A stretch of 64,000 nucleotides of DNA from Candidatus Bathyarchaeota archaeon (GCA_018396725.1 JAGTRC010000007.1:1-64000); one strand, 5' to 3'. Positions 26,794-34,621 are shown, numbered from the stretch's first letter. The notes: generated by a model from the sequence alone, not told the origin. Translations and numbers: made by a program.

Positions 26794-28404
26794 TTAACCT
26801 GGCGGTAGTTCCTTAAATGCCCACATTATGTCTATGCCTTCCTTCCTCTTATGGTATACTCGAGCGGCGTAGAATATGAGCACGGAGACTATGAATATGG
26901 CGATGATGAGTACTGCTACGCTTGGGGATATTGAGAGCTCTCTGAGTCCTGGGTGGACTAGATACATTCCTATCATTATGCACATATAGACTGTGGCTAT
27001 TATGCCCGCTATTGTTATCGCGGGGATTCCGAGTATTTCTTTTTTCGCTGGAGATGCCTCATAGAGATCCCTCCTCAAGTATGGGAAAGCTATGCCTGCT
27101 ATGGATGTCACGATAAATGTTATTGAGACCCCTATGGTTACCGCTGCAATTAGAGCATACATGCCGGAATATAGGTAGAACCACCACCAGAAGATACCTA
27201 TCAAAGTGAATAATGCTATGGTTTTCACCGGTGTATGAAATCGAGGATTGACATCGGACAAGAACTGGGGGGCGATTCTGTCGAACGACCATGCGAAAGC
27301 GCATCTGGTGAATAGTAGGATGTCCATGGGGATTAATATGAAAGCAGCCGCAGCGAATCCGAGGTCTATTAATGTTAGCAGTGCAGGATTCGTCTCGATA
27401 ATTCTCATTATGTTAGGCCACTCAGCAGTTATCGGGATCGCCCAGCCCTCAGGCGGATAGAGCGTAAGGTATCCGAATGCAGTATAGAATCTCCAACCTG
27501 TCACCCCCATTATTAAGGCAGTGAATATGGCGCATATTATCCCTGCTAAAATAGCGGTTCCTCCCATAGCCGTCATATGTGTTTTTACGGCATCCGCCCT
27601 CTTTATCTCTCCGGCGACCCAGTTGCTCCATACTGGTATCGTCATCAAGAACCATAGTACTGCTAGAGATCCGAGGAAGCCCGTCCCTGTCCAACCTTTA
27701 AATCCTTCTCCTAACCCTTCAGCAGTTCCGATGATGTAGCCGTATGAGTCGCTCATCCCCGTATATTCTGCTGCCCATGAATTAAAAACAGTTTTGAAGC
27801 CGTCAACTCCTAAATGTGCTGCGAATACTCCGAGTGCTAGGGCTGTGGCTATGAAGCCTAGAATTCCTGCTATGAGTTGGATCTTTGTGTAAACCTTCAT
27901 CCCCAGAACCATCATTATCCCCATTAGGATTATGTATATAATCCCAGCGATGAAGAAAGGCGTGGGTTGTGTCCAAAAGTCATATACTCCAGAGAAGCCC
28001 ATGCTTTTAGCAAGGGAAAATGAAAAAGTTAAAGTAAGCCATGCATTTAGCGGGTACCATGCTAAGCCGACCCAGAAGATATAGTTAAAGTTCATGAAGA
28101 AGCCTAGAACTGGGTGGAGGACCCTGCTTACGAAAATGTAGTCCCCTCCTGAGCGGGGCATCGCCGAGCAGAAATAGGCGTATACTGCGGCGAGCGCCAG
28201 GCTGAACGGTATGGAGACCAAAGATGCTAGGGGTAAGTGTCCTCCCGGGAAGACCGCTGCCGAAAACCAGAATATGAAGACTCCTCCGAGGAGTGGACTT
28301 AGAGCCCAGAAGCTTAGGAAGAAGGCATCCAGAGTGCTTACTGTCCTTATGAGCCCTGAGGCAGTTCTTACGAATACTCTTGGTTTTTCCAACTTATTCC
28401 CCAA
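26794..28404 (-). CDS. APC-family amino acid/amine permease, module B copy
   Basis: 536-residue polytopic transporter (about 12 hydrophobic segments) of the APC superfamily. It shares with copy A the N-terminal FVRTASGLIR motif and the cytoplasmic end RKEGIDIMWAFKELPP; overall similarity is clearly lower than between the phosphoesterases. TM1 reads SFWALSPLLGG, and a PRSGGDYIFVSRVLHP block marks TM2/TM3. It is transcribed away from the amine-oxidation/methyltransferase operon at 28718, across a shared promoter region, so it is a candidate importer for that pathway's substrate. TTG 28404 is the only plausible start near the conserved N-terminus. Confidence 0.83.
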   Translation of the reverse strand: MGNKLEKPRVFVRTASGLIRTVSTLDAFFLSFWALSPLLGGVFIFWFSAAVFPGGHLPLASLVSIPFSLALAAVYAYFCSAMPRSGGDYIFVSRVLHPVLGFFMNFNYIFWVGLAWYPLNAWLTLTFSFSLAKSMGFSGVYDFWTQPTPFFIAGIIYIILMGIMMVLGMKVYTKIQLIAGILGFIATALALGVFAAHLGVDGFKTVFNSWAAEYTGMSDSYGYIIGTAEGLGEGFKGWTGTGFLGSLAVLWFLMTIPVWSNWVAGEIKRADAVKTHMTAMGGTAILAGIICAIFTALIMGVTGWRFYTAFGYLTLYPPEGWAIPITAEWPNIMRIIETNPALLTLIDLGFAAAAFILIPMDILLFTRCAFAWSFDRIAPQFLSDVNPRFHTPVKTIALFTLIGIFWWWFYLYSGMYALIAAVTIGVSITFIVTSIAGIAFPYLRRDLYEASPAKKEILGIPAITIAGIIATVYMCIMIGMYLVHPGLRELSISPSVAVLIIAIFIVSVLIFYAARVYHKRKEGIDIMWAFKELPPG

Positions 28405-28717
28405 CCTACACTTATTTTACGGCACCTTTTATTTCATATATTTACCTTAAAAAACTTTCGATTCAGTATGGATCATCTCAAACATATTAAAGCCCACTCC
28501 GGTTAAGTTAATATTATTAACATTAAATTACTGAACGTTAAAGCGATGTCCTCCGAGCTCTCCTGTAATTGGCTGCACTAACTCTCGAGGTCATAATCAG
28601 CCGACTGTCATAAAACAGGTTTTGACGTGATATAAAAGATGGTTCATAAATGAATTAAATTTAAATATATTAACATATTGTAGGAATATACGTAATTTAA
28701 TTAATGGAGAGATTGGG
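28405..28717. promoter_or_regulatory. Divergent promoter region, permease B / amine operon
   Basis: 313 bases without a gene. Rightward: GATATAAAAG at 28629-28638 and TTAAATTTAAATATATTAAC at about 28655-28673 are TATA candidates. A GGAGAGATTGGG stretch (about 28705-28716) provides the ribosome site for ATG 28718. Leftward: TAAATATATGAAATAAAAGG on the minus strand (about 28428-28447) suits the permease. A shared regulator would explain the pairing but no clear operator was seen. Confidence 0.45.
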
Positions 28718-29923
28718 ATGACGCTACCTTCCGCATGCGATGTATTAGTCATAGGCGGTGGCATGATGGGCCTCTCTATAGCTTATAGGATCGCTGAAGG
28801 GGGCTGCGATGTGACGGTGTTTGAGCAGAGGAATATCGCTTCAGGATCGTCCGGTAGAAATGGTGGGCAGATAATTCAACTTGATGGTAGGGATAAAGAC
28901 CCTGAATCTATAGCCCGAAGATTGCTTTACGCCAAGGAGAACAATAAAATCCTTGATGATTTACCTCATGAGCTGGGCTGCGATTTTGAGCTGAATAGAT
29001 GCGGAAGCTTCGATGTGGCATTTACCGATGAAGAGGCCGAGGAATTAAACAATCTCGTTGAGATCCAAAAGAAGGCGGGAGATAGAGAGGTAGAATTTTT
29101 AGATGGAGAGGAAGTTAGGAGGCTATTCCCCGTGCTGAGAGAAGGCGTATGCGGTGCGAGATACCGCCCAACTGATGGGAACCTCGATCCGTTTAAGTTA
29201 ACCTACGGTTTAGCCATGGCGGCTAAAAAGCATAAGGCGAAGATATTCACACACTCCAAGGTAGATAAAATTCTGATAGAGAATGGGGAGGTTTTAGGAG
29301 TAAGTGTAATGGGGAAAATCGTTAAAGCTAAATGGGTTGTTAACGCCGCTAACGCCTGGGCCCCGATCCTAACGCCAGAGATAGATATATTGCCCCTGAG
29401 GCAGGTAGCTATGTTAACCGAGCCGATCGCCCCAATTACCCCCTCACCCATAGAAACTGTAATCGATGGAGACGTCATTTACACAACTACTCAAACCAAG
29501 AGTGGAAACATTATAGTAGGAGGATTAAGGACCCAGGCTAGATTTAGATCTGACCACTATAGGGAGGACGTATCGCCGGAGGAAATACAGGGAAGTACAA
29601 GCATAATCTCCAGGCTATTCCCATCGCTATCCCATGTCAATATAATTCGTACGTGGGCGGGGACCATGGGCTTTACAGCCGATGGCCTGCCATGCATAGG
29701 ATTACTCCCCGACGTAAGAGGATTAGTCATAGCTGCCGGCTTCTCTAATGGAATGGCTAATGTAGCAATAGTTGGTAAACTGGTTTCAGAGCTTATCCTC
29801 TGCAATGGGAAAACTTCCCTACCATTAGATCCATTTGATCCATCGCGCTTTTATAAAAAGAAAGTTGATTGGCCTGAGCCCTACAATTACACAGTTCTAG
29901 CCGAATTCCTAAAGAAGCTATGA
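28718..29923 (+). CDS. FAD-dependent oxidoreductase, DAO family (sarcosine/proline dehydrogenase beta type)
   Basis: Flavoprotein that would oxidise a secondary amine or amino acid (sarcosine, proline, dimethylglycine and the like). Visible: the Rossmann dinucleotide motif VIGGGMMGLS near residue 10-19, the E of VTVFEQ, SGSSGRNGGQ (the FAD-flanking loop of the family) and the C-terminal TWAGTMGFTADGLPCIG. Length 401 fits HcnC/SoxB/PdhB. It heads a seven-gene operon and overlaps or abuts the next genes, which supply the electron-transfer subunits of a heteromeric enzyme. Exact substrate unknown. Confidence 0.85.
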   Translation: MTLPSACDVLVIGGGMMGLSIAYRIAEGGCDVTVFEQRNIASGSSGRNGGQIIQLDGRDKDPESIARRLLYAKENNKILDDLPHELGCDFELNRCGSFDVAFTDEEAEELNNLVEIQKKAGDREVEFLDGEEVRRLFPVLREGVCGARYRPTDGNLDPFKLTYGLAMAAKKHKAKIFTHSKVDKILIENGEVLGVSVMGKIVKAKWVVNAANAWAPILTPEIDILPLRQVAMLTEPIAPITPSPIETVIDGDVIYTTTQTKSGNIIVGGLRTQARFRSDHYREDVSPEEIQGSTSIISRLFPSLSHVNIIRTWAGTMGFTADGLPCIGLLPDVRGLVIAAGFSNGMANVAIVGKLVSELILCNGKTSLPLDPFDPSRFYKKKVDWPEPYNYTVLAEFLKKL

Positions 29924-29940
29924 TATGGCGAGGGGCAATG

Positions 29941-30255
29941 ATGAGAATATATGATCACCCTATCTTGGGAGGTTTAAGAGAGAAAAGGAAGGTCTCCATA
30001 GAAGTTGACGGTGAAATAATAGAGGCATATGAGGGTGAACCGATCGCAGCGGCCTTATTAGCTGCGGGGATAAGGACGTTCCGCCATACACTAAGGGAAA
30101 ATAAACCTAGAGGGCTCTTCTGCGCCATCGGACGATGCACAGACTGCGTTATGACGGTCGATGGGATTCCGAATATTAGGACCTGTGTAACTCCAGTGAG
30201 GGAGGGTATGAGGGTGGAGACTCAGGTTGGATTAGGGAAGTGGAGGCGAATTTAA
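29941..30255 (+). CDS. Small 2Fe-2S protein (HcnA/SoxA N-terminal type)
   Basis: About 104 residues, ferredoxin-fold subunit that passes electrons between flavins. The cluster cysteines are in FCAIGRCTDCVMTVDGIP and IRTC (C-x4-C-x2-C-x12-C). The N-terminal VSIEVDGEIIEAYEGEPIAAALLAAG is the signature of 2Fe-2S domains in heterotetrameric sarcosine oxidase and HcnA. ATG 29941 (or ATG 29938) is preferred; an upstream ATG at 29920 overlaps the flavoprotein stop. Confidence 0.85.
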   Translation: MRIYDHPILGGLREKRKVSIEVDGEIIEAYEGEPIAAALLAAGIRTFRHTLRENKPRGLFCAIGRCTDCVMTVDGIPNIRTCVTPVREGMRVETQVGLGKWRRI

Positions 30256-31376
30256 TGGATGCAGAACTAAGCGTAATAGGATCAGGTCCAGCCGGATTAT
30301 CCGCAGCCATAGAATCTGCCAAATATGGCGTTAGAGTTGAGCTAATCGATGAAAACATTCTTCCGGGAGGACAACTTTTCAAGCAGATCCATAAATTCTT
30401 CGGTTCTAAAAAGCATTACGCCGGAGTTAGAGGTTATGATATAGGATGGAGGCTGCTAAGAGAGGCTGAGGATGCGAAAGTGAATATAAGGTTAAACACT
30501 ACGGTATGGGGAATCTTCCAATCCAGTAATAATCGGATTGGATTATTTGATCAGCAAAGAGTTTTCTTCTCAAAACCTAAGAGGCTCGTAATAGCTACCG
30601 GAGCAACGGAGAATCCTTTATCTTTCCCTGGAAGCACCCTCCCAGGTGTCATGGGTGCTGGAGCTGTTCAGACGATGATGAATATTCATAGGGTACTTCC
30701 AGGAAGGAGGGTGTTAATGGTCGGCGCTGGTAATGTTGGACTGATAGTTTCTTATCAGTTGCTCCAGGCTGGGGCTGAAGTCGCCGCAGTAGTTGAGGCG
30801 ATGCCTAAGATAGGGGGATACTTGGTTCATGCCCTTAAATTGATGAGGACAGGCGTACCTATATTAACTTCTCATACGGTGCTGGAAGCCAGAGGTGACA
30901 AAGAGGTGGAAAGCGCTGTGATAGCTTCCCTAGACAAAGACTGTCGTATAGTAAAGGGGAGTGAAAAAGAGCTTGACGTAGACCTGGTTTGCCTCGCCGT
31001 AGGATTAAAGCCCGATGCAGAACTATGTCGGATGTTAGGTTGCGGGTTTACGTACGTACCCTTCCTAGGAGGGCGCGTACCCATCCACAATGAGGATATG
31101 GAAACGACCATCCCAGGAGTATACGTAGCGGGAGATGTCTCGGGAGTGGAGGAGGCTTCGGTCGCGATGGAAGAAGGGAGGCTCGCCGGCATAAGCGTAG
31201 CGGAATCCCTAGGCTATATATCTGAGGGAGAGGCTGAAAAGGAGAAAGACGAGATTAAAGAAAGACTTAGAGATTTCAGGATAGGCCCCTTCGGCTCCCC
31301 CAGACAGGAAGGAAAGGACAAGATACTAACCGAGTATAAAAGGTGGTTTTCAAATGAGGGAAAGCGAGATTCTTGA
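30255..31376 (+). CDS. FAD/NAD(P)-dependent oxidoreductase (HcnB / PdhA-like)
   Basis: Second flavoprotein of the complex. It has two nucleotide-binding motifs, VIGSGPAGLSAA at the N-terminus (FAD) and VLMVGAGNVGLIVS near residue 160 (second dinucleotide), plus VYVAGDVSGVEEASVAMEEG typical of the pyridine nucleotide-disulfide family end. Relatives serve as the alpha subunit of hyperthermophile proline dehydrogenase or as HcnB. Its ATG overlaps the preceding TAA (TAATG). About 373 residues; the BFD-like domain that is fused here in many homologues is a separate gene 31848-32183. Confidence 0.87.
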   Translation: MDAELSVIGSGPAGLSAAIESAKYGVRVELIDENILPGGQLFKQIHKFFGSKKHYAGVRGYDIGWRLLREAEDAKVNIRLNTTVWGIFQSSNNRIGLFDQQRVFFSKPKRLVIATGATENPLSFPGSTLPGVMGAGAVQTMMNIHRVLPGRRVLMVGAGNVGLIVSYQLLQAGAEVAAVVEAMPKIGGYLVHALKLMRTGVPILTSHTVLEARGDKEVESAVIASLDKDCRIVKGSEKELDVDLVCLAVGLKPDAELCRMLGCGFTYVPFLGGRVPIHNEDMETTIPGVYVAGDVSGVEEASVAMEEGRLAGISVAESLGYISEGEAEKEKDEIKERLRDFRIGPFGSPRQEGKDKILTEYKRWFSNEGKRDS

Positions 31377-31845
31377 GAAGATAAGATCATCCCCGGGGTA
31401 TCCTTCGCGTGAGAGATTTATTAAGGGCCCCGTTTGTGTGATAGAATGCCCCGAGGAGATCCCATGCGATCCTTGCAGTCAGGTTTGTCCTTTTGAGGCA
31501 ATTGATGTTGGGAGACCGATCACGAATCTTCCGAAGCTCATTGAGGATAGATGTACCGGCTGTGGCTTATGTATAACAGCTTGCCCTGGTTTAGCGATCT
31601 TTGTGGTAAATCTTAACTATTCCCCCGGGGAGGCCTCCATATCCATGCCCTACGAGTTTCTCCCATTGCCGGATGTCGGCCAACAAGTGGAGATGCTTAA
31701 CCGGGAAGGATCATACGTATGCAAAGGGAGAATTGTTAGGGTAAATGAGGGAGAAGATCATACACGGGTGGTTACAGTAGCTGTTCCAAAGGAGTTCTAC
31801 GAGCATGCCAGGGGCATCAAGTTAATTTCAGGTAAGGTGAGGTAA
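31354..31845 (+). CDS. 4Fe-4S ferredoxin-domain subunit
   Basis: 163-residue protein with two cysteine clusters: CPEEIPCDPCSQVCPF and RCTGCGLCITACPG, so probably two 4Fe-4S clusters, then a beta-rich C-terminal domain of about 70 residues. The same domain order occurs in the ferredoxin-like subunit of archaeal amine/proline dehydrogenase gene sets. It overlaps the previous gene by 23 bases (31354-31376), so translation is coupled. Expected role: electron exit from the flavin complex to a soluble or membrane acceptor. Confidence 0.82.
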   Translation: MRESEILEKIRSSPGYPSRERFIKGPVCVIECPEEIPCDPCSQVCPFEAIDVGRPITNLPKLIEDRCTGCGLCITACPGLAIFVVNLNYSPGEASISMPYEFLPLPDVGQQVEMLNREGSYVCKGRIVRVNEGEDHTRVVTVAVPKEFYEHARGIKLISGKVR

Positions 31846-31847
31846 TA

Positions 31848-32183
31848 ATGAATGAAAACAATGAGGGGCTTAAGACAAATAATAGTGGGAATGTGGATGT
31901 TAATATGAAGAGGAGAATCATATGTCGCTGTGAAGAAGTGTCCGAGGAGGAGATATTAAAGGCAGTTAGGCAAGGTGCCACCGACCTAGATGCTGTGAAG
32001 AGAATGACCAGGGCGGGTATGGGGCTATGCCAAGGAAGGACCTGCTCTCGACTAATAGAAAATATTATTCATTATACTTTAGGTGTCCCATATGAGGACA
32101 TCGCTCCAGTAACAGTTCGAGCTCCCATAAGGCCTATTCCAGTAAAATTTCTATCCGATATGGATTTAGATCAAAAAGATTAA
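31848..32183 (+). CDS. BFD-like 2Fe-2S protein
   Basis: 111 residues. The domain is bacterioferritin-associated-ferredoxin type: CRCEEVSEEEILKAVRQG followed by GMGLCQGRTCSRLIENII (C-x-C ... C-x4-C), which binds a 2Fe-2S cluster. In many homologues this domain is fused to the HcnB/PdhA-like flavoprotein; here it is separate, with a 25-residue low-complexity N-terminus. It sits two bases after the ferredoxin gene. Confidence 0.85.
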   Translation: MNENNEGLKTNNSGNVDVNMKRRIICRCEEVSEEEILKAVRQGATDLDAVKRMTRAGMGLCQGRTCSRLIENIIHYTLGVPYEDIAPVTVRAPIRPIPVKFLSDMDLDQKD

Positions 32184-32199
32184 TGGAAGTACTAGGGGT

Positions 32200-33654
32200 A
32201 TGCCTCTTTCAGGAATTAAAGGAGGACAACTCAGATTCTTTACGAAAGATCAGATTTATAGTTTACACCTTACAAGTTTGAATGTCCTCGAGCAGATTGG
32301 GGTCATGATGGATCATGATGCCGCTTTAAAGCTCATGGAGGAGGCTGGAGCCGAAGTAGACTATAAAGATCGTATAGTTAAGATCCCCCAATACCTAGTA
32401 TTAGAAGCCCTCAGGAAAGTCCCCCGAAACATTACATTGTACGGGAGAAATTCCGAGAATGATGTAGCCTTAACTAGAGACATGATTTACAATGGCTCAG
32501 CAAACAATGCAATAGCAATCCTAGACTTCAATGGTACGCGAAGACCAGCTACATTTAAGGACCTTGAAGATTTCACTCGACTCCAAGACGCACTGGAGAA
32601 CATCCATATAATGTCTACCCCAATCACCGCTTTCAACGACGTATCCCCCAAAGGAGTTTACAAGAGATGCTACGAAGGAGTCGTAAAGAATACCGAGAAG
32701 CACGTCATCAATCAAGCAGATGGAGCAAAGGAGGTTAGAGACGAGGCGAGGATGGCCGCTGCAATAATGGATATTGAATTAGAAGAAGTGGGGAGGAGAC
32801 CTATATTCTCCGTGATAGCAGATTTAGCCCCTCCATTGAAATTTCCAAGAACTATCATAGAGGTAATAATGGAATGCGCTAAATATAGGATTCCGATATT
32901 ATTGGAGTCGGATCCATACGCGGGTGGAACGGCCCCGATTACCACTGCAGGGATAATCTTACAGCAGAATGCAGAAATATTAGCTGGAATAACTTTAACT
33001 GAGCTCGCTAAGCCTAATACACCCATAATTTATACATGTGCTCCTATGGTGTTAGACATGAGATTAGGGGTAGCCTCGTTGGGGGCACCTGAACGTGGGG
33101 TATATCATGTAGCCACCGCCCAGCTATGCCGTTACTATGGGGTACCCCTCTGCGGCGTCGCCGGTACAACTGACTCAAAGGTAGTTGATGTTCAAGCGGG
33201 ATATGAAAAAGCCATATCGTACTTAATGGCTGCCTTGAGCGGCGTTAACATAATAACCTCACATACAGGTACCCTTGAGAGCGTTCTAACGATAAGTTAC
33301 GAACAAAGCGTTATAGATAACGAAATTTATGGCATGGTATTCAGAATATTGAGGGGAGGGGACATCTCCGATGATAGCCTATATGAGGCGTTCAAGGTTA
33401 TCGGAAAAGTCGGCCCTCTTGGAAGCCATTACCTCAGCCAAGAACATACAAGAAAATATTTCCCTGTGGAGGAGTGGTTGCCGACAGTTTCGGATAGAAA
33501 TAAATGGGATGCCTGGGTAAGAAAAGGGAAGAAAACCGCTTTAAAAATGGCTAGAGAGAAGGCAAAGAAAATCTTAAAAGAGCACAGACCTGAACCACTC
33601 CCCAGAGAAACTTTAGAAGAGATCGCTCGAATAGCCGAGGAACCCATATATTAG
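32200..33654 (+). CDS. mttB: MttB-family (COG5598) methyltransferase without pyrrolysine
   Basis: Moves a methyl group from a quaternary or tertiary amine to the Co(I) of the partner corrinoid protein. It is a full-length (484 aa) TIM-barrel member of the trimethylamine methyltransferase superfamily. There is no in-frame TAG, so it belongs to the non-pyrrolysine group that includes glycine betaine, proline betaine, carnitine and gamma-butyrobetaine methyltransferases. Recognisable blocks: LLESDPYAGGTAPITTAG, YTCAPMVLDMRLGVASLG and CGVAGTTDSKVVDVQAG. ATG 32200 has AGGGG about two to six bases before. The corrinoid protein follows by 15 bases. Substrate unknown; the adjacent amine dehydrogenase suggests an N-methylated amino acid. 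Confidence 0.85.
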   Translation: MPLSGIKGGQLRFFTKDQIYSLHLTSLNVLEQIGVMMDHDAALKLMEEAGAEVDYKDRIVKIPQYLVLEALRKVPRNITLYGRNSENDVALTRDMIYNGSANNAIAILDFNGTRRPATFKDLEDFTRLQDALENIHIMSTPITAFNDVSPKGVYKRCYEGVVKNTEKHVINQADGAKEVRDEARMAAAIMDIELEEVGRRPIFSVIADLAPPLKFPRTIIEVIMECAKYRIPILLESDPYAGGTAPITTAGIILQQNAEILAGITLTELAKPNTPIIYTCAPMVLDMRLGVASLGAPERGVYHVATAQLCRYYGVPLCGVAGTTDSKVVDVQAGYEKAISYLMAALSGVNIITSHTGTLESVLTISYEQSVIDNEIYGMVFRILRGGDISDDSLYEAFKVIGKVGPLGSHYLSQEHTRKYFPVEEWLPTVSDRNKWDAWVRKGKKTALKMAREKAKKILKEHRPEPLPRETLEEIARIAEEPIY

Positions 33655-33669
33655 AGGAGGTGCGCATCC

Positions 33670-34332
33670 ATGTCATCTAAGGAGAAACTATTCAATAATT
33701 TAGTTGAGGCCGTTCTTACATTCGATGAAAAGATAATTGTAGAAAAGACCAAAGAAGCGTTATCCAGCGGGGTAGATCCGTTAGATATCATTGAGAAGGG
33801 ATTGGCTAAAGGTTTGAAAGCGGTTGGGGAGAAATATGAAGCGGGAGAATTTTTCTTAATGCATCTAATAGCAGCAGCGGAGCCAGTACAATCAGTAATT
33901 AAAGAATTACTAGAACCGGAGATTCGGAAGAAAGGTGGCGGAAGAAAGCCCCTAGGTAAAGTCGTCCTCGGCACTGTAGAGGGAGATATCCATGATATTG
34001 GCAAGAACATCGTCGGAGCTATGCTTACAGCTGCTAACTTCGAAGTTTACGATATTGGAAAGGATGTACCAGCGGAGAAGTTTGTAGAGAAGGCGAAAGA
34101 GATTCAAGCGGACATCATCGGCGCATCAGCCCTGCTAACTACTACACTACCCGGCCAGGAGAGGATCATAGAAATTTTAAAAAGGGAAGGAATAAGGGAC
34201 AGGTTCAAGGTCATTTTAGGAGGTGCACCGGTTACCGAGGAGTGGGTTAAGAAGGTTGGGGGAGACGGATACGCCGGAGACGCTGTCGAGGCCGTTAAAT
34301 TGGTTAAAAGGTTGTTAGGTGAGGGGGAATAA
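33670..34332 (+). CDS. mttC: Corrinoid protein, MttC/MtbC-like
   Basis: 220-residue methyl carrier. A helical cap domain (about residues 1-90) precedes the cobalamin-binding Rossmann domain with D106-x-H108-x-x-G111 in EGDIHDIGKNIV, where His108 is the lower cobalt ligand. SALLTTTL and LGGAPV are the other B12-binding motifs. GGAGGTG Shine-Dalgarno before ATG. It accepts the methyl group from the MttB-like enzyme; no methyl acceptor enzyme (MtaA/MtbA- or MtrH-like) or reductive activator (RamA-like) is in the window. Confidence 0.92.
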   Translation: MSSKEKLFNNLVEAVLTFDEKIIVEKTKEALSSGVDPLDIIEKGLAKGLKAVGEKYEAGEFFLMHLIAAAEPVQSVIKELLEPEIRKKGGGRKPLGKVVLGTVEGDIHDIGKNIVGAMLTAANFEVYDIGKDVPAEKFVEKAKEIQADIIGASALLTTTLPGQERIIEILKREGIRDRFKVILGGAPVTEEWVKKVGGDGYAGDAVEAVKLVKRLLGEGE

Positions 34333-34399
34333 AAAAATAGCTCTTATTTGGAAACAAAAAATAATAATGGTTTGAAAAATTTTAAGGCGGTTAAATCCC
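34333..34399 (-). terminator. T-rich terminator of the TRAM gene
   Basis: In the convergent gap the minus strand reads several T-runs (AAATTTTTC, ATTTTTTGTTTCC, CTATTTTTTTATTC), suitable for archaeal termination of the leftward TRAM gene. The plus strand is A-rich here and offers no clear terminator for the rightward operon. Confidence 0.4.
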
Positions 34400-34621
34400 T
34401 TAACCCACTACTTCAGCCACGGCGAACCTCGGCCTTACGGATACGATCTTAACTTTCACGTTGTCGCCCGGCTTCGTGTTCGGCACGAATATTATGTAGC
34501 CTTCCACCTTAGCTATTCCGTCGCCTCTCCTGCTGGTGTCGGTTATCTGCACGTTATATTCCTTGCCTTCCTCGACAGGCTTGGAGAAGCCTCTGCTGAA
34601 GCTACGCCTCTGGTAGCCCAT
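34400..34621 (-). CDS. TRAM-domain protein
   Basis: 73-residue single TRAM domain (EEGKEYNVQITDTSRRGDGIAKVEGYIIFVPNTKPGDNVKVKI), a small beta-barrel that binds RNA. Stand-alone archaeal TRAM proteins act as RNA chaperones, including at low temperature. The basic N-terminal tail (YQRRSFSRGF) would aid RNA binding. ATG 34621 is chosen because GAGGTG lies about six bases before; GTG 34630 is in the same frame. A minus-strand TATA candidate (CTTTTTATACGG) is near 34730-34741, implying a leader of about 90 bases. Confidence 0.85.
   Translation of the reverse strand: MGYQRRSFSRGFSKPVEEGKEYNVQITDTSRRGDGIAKVEGYIIFVPNTKPGDNVKVKIVSVRPRFAVAEVVG

Noticed and set aside
6493-28404. Large tandem repeat or transposon flanking modules A and B
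   Set aside because: The shared genes are similar only at protein level with different order and strand; no direct or inverted repeats or transposase were seen around them.
32200-33654. Pyrrolysine (in-frame TAG) in the MttB gene
   Set aside because: The frame is open for 484 codons to a TAG at 33652-33654 that ends at the conserved C-terminus, so there is no internal amber codon.
28718-34332. Methanogenesis operon
   Set aside because: MttB and a corrinoid protein occur, but no MCR, MtaA/MtbA, HdrABC or Mtr gene is in the window, and the other genes are amine-dehydrogenase-like.
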